A stretch of 64,000 bases of DNA from Heterobasidion occidentale. Lineage: Eukaryota; Basidiomycota; Agaricomycetes; Russulales; Bondarzewiaceae. The notes under the pieces were generated by a model. That model was not told the origin of the DNA. It saw only the letters and a list, made by a program, of their open reading frames with translations, and did no database searches. A program made the position numbers and the translations under genes. This document shows positions 58,701 through 64,000 of this stretch, piece by piece (the first letter of the stretch is position 1; the number at the start of each line of letters is the position of its first letter). The stretch is taken from NCBI GenBank assembly GCA_039111635.1, contig JBCAQO010000007.1, positions 1,550,001 through 1,614,000 of the forward strand. The letters are read 5' to 3'.

Positions 58701-61700
58701 GGTGCAGTCGCGTTAAGGACAGTGTAGATAGATATCAAGAAGAGAAGGCTGTGACCGGCTTGACGTGCCTGTCAATGAATGGACGATATGAGCACCCTGC
58801 GACACGAAAGGAAGGAGATGCTCCTTCGGGGATTCCTGTGGCTACTTTCTCCCTTCCTTCCTCGCCGCGAAGGCTGATCCAGAACGATCTTTTTACAAGT
58901 GGAAGGGCACGAGGCTGCAACGCTCGACATCCGCATCCAGTGGTGAATCAGGCTGAGAGGATCAGACACCGAAACGTCCGTAGCTCCTCGGACAGAGAGG
59001 ATGAGCGATGCAGAACAGAGCAGCTCGCACGTAAGACTGGCAGAAGGCGTTTGGGTCGCGGCACTTGAGCAATGTCGGACGCTCTATGCACACTTGTTTG
59101 TCATTCCACCTCTTCGAGGAAGCCGTGATAGGCACAGAGCTGGTAAGTAGCGTGACGAGTGCAGGCGCTTAGACATAAGCCATGACGAATGACGGCGGGC
59201 GATCGCGACAAATTTCTGTCAAAGCTGAGCGGCAGTAAGAGAGCGAATGAGTCCAGTCATTGGTCGCTACGTCGCGGGGTACGACTGTCCTAATTGGTCC
59301 AATCGGTCCTCGTCCATCGACCGTCGAACGGGGGAGGCGCATCAACGACGTATCGAAGCTCCGCATATTGCCTATCAGCTCTCGCCCCAAATGAATTAAT
59401 TTGCCCTCAATAACACTGCACGATGACTGCCGTTGCGAGACGCACCCTTCTCAACGCACTCTTCCGCCATCTGGGCGGTCGCCTTTGAATTGGCTGCACG
59501 GCGCTGGGCCAGTCAGCTGCGGCCTTTGCGAGCACAGCCCATAGCACCCGGAAACGCGGTATGAAATAGGCCTCGCTTCTTATTCTCCATTGAGGAGAAC
59601 CCTTCTTCGGATCCACACCGTGATTGGCAGGAATCGCGAACGAGGGCCTACTATTGGGGCACCGGATCTGCCTATGAGGTCTCTAGAATTCAGCCAATCA
59701 CGTTACATCACACACCTCCCCTGCTCTTTTGGGTGCCCAGACCGCGCATCACGATGGGCTGCGGGTGAACGTACATCGCCGGAATATGTGGTACACTCGC
59801 GTGTGGCGTATCGGGAAGACAGCCAGTAGGATTCGCCCACGGGATGCCGCGGGCAGAGACTTGAGCCCGCCAAAACGGAGACGTGCAATTGATGTCATGG
59901 ATCGGCTGATAAGCTCGAGCAAGTGCGGGCTGGATCCCATCGCAGCTCGCTGCATATCTGGCTCGGGGTCATGTCGCCGAGCGAGTGGTGACAAAAGTGG
60001 ATAAGACTCGCGTGTGGGCGCCGCCAGGATTAGGACGCAGCCGCGGAGCGAAGGCTGGATGGTTTTTTTTGGGTGTAGTTCAGGACAGGCGCGGAGAGGA
60101 GGTAGAATGGTGTCGCGGGTTGACAGTCGTCCCGTCGAGCTGGAGAGACGTTTTGTCAGAATCGCGATGTGTGCGGAAGACACGAACACCGTCTGTCCCT
60201 GTACTAGCGCGAGCACGCACCACATGACCATCAGCCGAAGCAACGAGCGCGATTCTCCCTCTGCCCGACTTTTTTTTTGTCTTTGTTGTTGTACGTTTGA
60301 ACAGTATGATAATGGTTGTCATGCTACACGCGTTGTGAAAATTAAATCAGGGTCGCAAGAAAAGGAAGAGATCCGCAGCGAACTCGAAGAACAGACACGT
60401 TGACGGCCAGCAGAAGCGTTTCATTGCCGCGACGAAGGCGACAGGGGGATTCTCCACCATCGCCGACGGCCACGACGCATGGTCTGACATCAGTTGATGC
60501 GCCCCAGACTGAGTCATGCAAGGCACAAACCAAAGTCGCTGTCCAAAGGTGGCAAAGAGTTGCGAGTGCGGGCCTCAGTCGTGCCTGATGTCGGTCAAGG
60601 AGGGGGGGCATCCCGGACGCTCTGGGCGTCGGCCAGACGCAGGGGGAGACGGCAGCCACCAGGCGACGTCAAGGTCCACAACGCAACCACAGAACATAAG
60701 CATCAGAACGGAAGCACACGCGCGGCGCGCGAAGGACGGGAACCGCATCGTTGGTCCATAGTCATGCGAAGCGAAGCGCCGCCGGGATGGGAGGAACGAC
60801 CCCCGTCGTGCCGCCAGACGCGTCTGTCATGGGAGGTGCGCGAAGGGGCGACGGATAGGACTCGGGGACTTTGGCACGGAAGGGCGGAAGGCGCCAGGCT
60901 GGCAAAAGTGGGGAGGAAAGAAAAGAGGGCCGGTCACCTGCGCGACGAGACACGATGCGCATCACGTTCCTCCGTCGTGCTTCGCGGTCGAGGCGCTTCA
61001 AATGAAGGCACATGCGCGCCGCGACCCGCGACCCAAAGATAAACAAGAAACTCCGACCGCCCGACCGCCCGATAGAACGAGCCAGCCACGTCGGCCGCGC
61101 ACCCTCGAGTCAAGTCGGGTGGGCACGCACGTCCGTGTATGTACGTCCGCGAGTGGAGACGCGGTTCTCAGGGCTGTACAGTGCACGCGCGCGCATGGAC
61201 ACGAGCCCTCTGGCTGCTATCGCCGAATTCTCTCATTTGGCTCGACTTCTTGATTCTCAGTGTCGCACACAAACCCTTGGCCTGCGACTGGTGCGGTTTT
61301 TTCGGCGTGGTGGGGGTCACATCATCAAGTCCGAAGGTCCGCGGAGAGGGGTGCAGGCGAATGCAGCGCGAGGAGGAGCATCGCATTGCATCGCACGTAC
61401 ATCGCGCCAGGTGGGCAGGGAGCCAGCGAGCCAAGAGTGTACTGGATTACCGCCGCACATCGACCGTGATTATTGTGAGAACTGATGGGAGACGGTGGAT
61501 GCGAGCTCGTGGCCAGATGGCGTCACGCGCGGACGGTGGACAGGACTGAAGAGGATAGCGGTGCGCGTAAGGAGGATGCAGATCGTGGCCAGATGCAGGA
61601 TAAGGAAAGACGGGGCCGGGGCCATGGGAGCGAACGAATGAGCAATCGAAGCGAGGAAGCTGAGAAGCGAAGCGGACGGACGGCGGCAGACGGCGGCAGC

Positions 61701-64000
61701 TTCGTGATCCTGCACGCTTAGATTGCCTTTTTCCGTCTCTGGCAGCGAACAGGGAAGATCGCCAACCCATCGTTGCGTTTCCGCATCAGAATGGGTTTGG
61801 GTTGGCGGAGCAGCCAGCGGGGAGAGAAATATCGTGGAAGGGTGGAACAGTGCGGCCAAGACGTCACGGGCGTAAATTGGGCCCAAGCAAAGATGCGGAC
61901 GCATATGGAGAAGACGAGATGATGCGAGTGGTGGACGAGCGACGGAAATTGCTAGCTAATTGCTGGGCACGGACGCAGATCGAGGGATATTCACGACCAG
62001 CGCGGTTTATTGCGATGGTGCGATGCGGGCGTCACGGCCGTTGACAACGAGGTGCTGTTTGCAGACGTGGCGCAGCGCGCCGGGCGCTCGAGGTGGCGAG
62101 GGGAGAGGAGGGGAGAGGTATGCCGACGGCGCGTCATGGATGAAGCCATGGCACGCGCTGGCGTTGAACACCGGTCGGCCTTCAAAACTTCAAGCTCAAG
62201 CTCGCGGCTTCCTCTCCCGCGCCACCCGGCCGACACCACCCCAGCCAATCAGCGGCCTGCCCCGCGTCGCGCTCGGGGCGGGGTCCGAAACGCGGCGATC
62301 CCCATCAGATCCCCAGGTCCGCCTCGACGTGGTTTTCGCGATGACCATTTCCTCCGCATCGCCGTTGATTGCACGGCAGAAGGCGCGCGCAGATTGCGAT
62401 GCGCCGCGCGGATTGGCTCCCCCCAGGCTTCGCGAAGGAGCCTGCCGGCCAGCAAATTGAACCCTCATCTCAATCGCGAATCGAAATCTCGTCCAAATGG
62501 GACTTTGTTCCCGATCGGGCGCCTGCCGCTGTGGGCGAGTGTGTACGGGCGCATGTGTAAGGCCCATCGAGTCACCACCCACCCACCGCGACCCATCCCC
62601 CAGTGACGGAGGATCCGCAGAAGCTCTCGGAGTTGGGCGTGGCATCAGACGGACCCCAGGGACTCACGCCAATGCGCCTGACCTGCTTGCCCGCCGTGGA
62701 TTGCGAACGCCCGACATTAAAAGTCAAATCCGACTTGAATCCGACGCAGCGCGACATCAGCTCCAAAGATATCGTTTTTGACGCGTTCTGTACGGTGTGG
62801 GCACAAGGCAGGCATGGGCGCGTCGGGCATGTGATTGTCGCTACTCGCTTTCATACATTGGATATTCGAGGAGCACTGCAGACCCCATCAGCGGCACGAT
62901 CTTTCCAGCCAATGGAATTATAGCGCACGGATGCAAAGAGCGCACAGCGGGAAGGTGAGAAGGCCAGGATCCCACGGGCGATGATGATGATCGCACCCTC
63001 GAGGGTTTCTTTCATTAAGCAGCGCGTGCCGCGGTTGGCTGCGAAGCCCGGCGCGCGCGACGGGTGCAGAGAACGGGTACTGGAGAGCAAGGAAAATCTC
63101 ACGCTGCACAGCGCAGCAAAGCAGCGCCACAGCCAGGTCGATCAGGATGCAGGCGGCCGGGCCAGGCGCCACCCTACGCCCATTTGTAGATGCGCACGCG
63201 ACCCGCGCCGCCGCGAGGTGTCGGCCGGCGCTTCGCGCGTTCTGCTGCTCGCACTTCTGGGCCTTGCGTTCGCAGAGCCCTCGCGTGTTCTTCTCGGTGG
63301 AACTTCTCTGTCGTTGTTGTTGTTCCGCTTCAAGTTGACAGGTGGGTGCTGCCCCGTTTGCGAGTTCCCGAAGCCGCCATCAGCGGCCTGCACTGCGCGA
63401 GCGTGTGGGCTTTTAATCTCCTGCAGCCCGTCCTTGTGCTTGGGCGGGTACCAGGCAGCCCGGCAGACGAGCTTCTGGCCAACGGCGATCCCGATCAACC
63501 TTTATACAGCCTGTGGGATCGACGCCCGGTAAGCATGTGTTTTTCGACAGAATCGACAGGCGTGCGTACACGGTGCGCAATTTGCGCGCACGTATGTTTA
63601 ACCCCATCGCCGTCCCCCCTTATCCTGTCCATGTACGACACGACCGACCGTCCGCGAGCCAGGCCGTGCGCACCGCCTCTCGCAACCCGCGCGAATCCGG
63701 CGAAGCGGGCGTGGGTGCGCCGTGCGTAAGATAGGGCGCCCAGGGGCACACGCGAGAAGACGGCGCTTCGCAGAAAAGGGCGACGGTGGACTGATTGGCC
63801 GTAGGCCAGCAGAGGGCAGCTCGGGCACTGGACCACGGCGCGCAGGCGCGAGTCGACGACGCCTCGACGCAGGCGCCGCTTTGGGTCAAGCAAGTTCGCT
63901 GCTGGGTCCCAGGTCAGCGTGGGACTCGGGCCCGGAACGGGCGTCGGGGGCAAAGCGTGATCGGCGGAGCGGGTGGGAGCGCTCTAGAGCGGTCTTTTTT
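55798..64000. other. Gene-poor stretch, 8.2 kb, GC-rich towards the end
   Basis: I found no gene I can support. Open frames are short, overlapping and without motifs. At about 56570-56660 (plus strand) the frame ASEVARVEVIGFTVKDIR looks protein-like and could be a relic of an enzyme gene, but it soon breaks. From roughly 59 kb the DNA becomes GC-rich and CpG-rich. No reverse transcriptase, transposase, integrase, long terminal repeat or tRNA is recognised. Confidence 0.5.

Overview
The window is nuclear DNA of a filamentous basidiomycete, most likely a wood-decaying agaricomycete of the white-rot type. Nearly every gene is cut by many short GT-AG introns of about 50-65 bases, the coding GC is high, several families are typical of mushrooms, and there is a lytic polysaccharide monooxygenase carrying a CBM1 cellulose-binding module. 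The species cannot be named from the sequence. No operon, CRISPR array, rRNA gene or complete transposon was seen.

Layout. 0-6.2 kb: an S9 prolyl-oligopeptidase-type peptidase (-), a small unknown gene (+) and a damaged multi-pass membrane protein gene (-). 8.2-12.2 kb: a six-repeat kelch protein (-) and a conserved unknown (-). 15.2-23.1 kb: a secreted Ser/Ala/Thr-rich protein (+), a split tRNA-Lys (-), an APC-type amino acid/GABA permease (+) and a secreted unknown with a Gly-Pro tract (+). 23.5-31.7 kb: choline-phosphate cytidylyltransferase (+), tRNA-Gly(GCC) (-), a membrane-anchored amidohydrolase (+), a 2-oxoglutarate/Fe(II) oxygenase (+) and the AA9-CBM1 LPMO (-). 32.4-46.4 kb, very GC-rich: an HMCES-type SRAP protein with a C-terminal PIP-like motif (+), a Def1-like CUE protein with polyglutamine (-), a rhodanese plus dual-specificity phosphatase (+), a multi-pass membrane protein (+) and a BCS1-like mitochondrial AAA ATPase (+). 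48-55.8 kb: a broken F-box/LRR-like gene (+), a histone-fold (BTP) transcription factor (+), eIF5A (-) and a two-LIM-domain protein (+). 55.8-64 kb has no gene I can support.

The genes are mostly independent housekeeping or secretory functions. A theme is genome and transcription maintenance (HMCES, Def1-like, BTP factor, eIF5A) next to signalling (the phosphatase, which shares a 323-base divergent promoter region with the Def1-like gene). LPMO, the secreted proteins and the permease fit a saprotroph lifestyle.

Two cross-cutting observations matter. First, at least ten places where a conserved protein continues in another frame are explained by one missing base, mostly inside a short homopolymer, which points to assembly error rather than gene decay. 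Second, several genes contain very small exons (6, 8, 12, 17 and 21 bases) that are required to rebuild conserved motifs and would be missed by gene finders.
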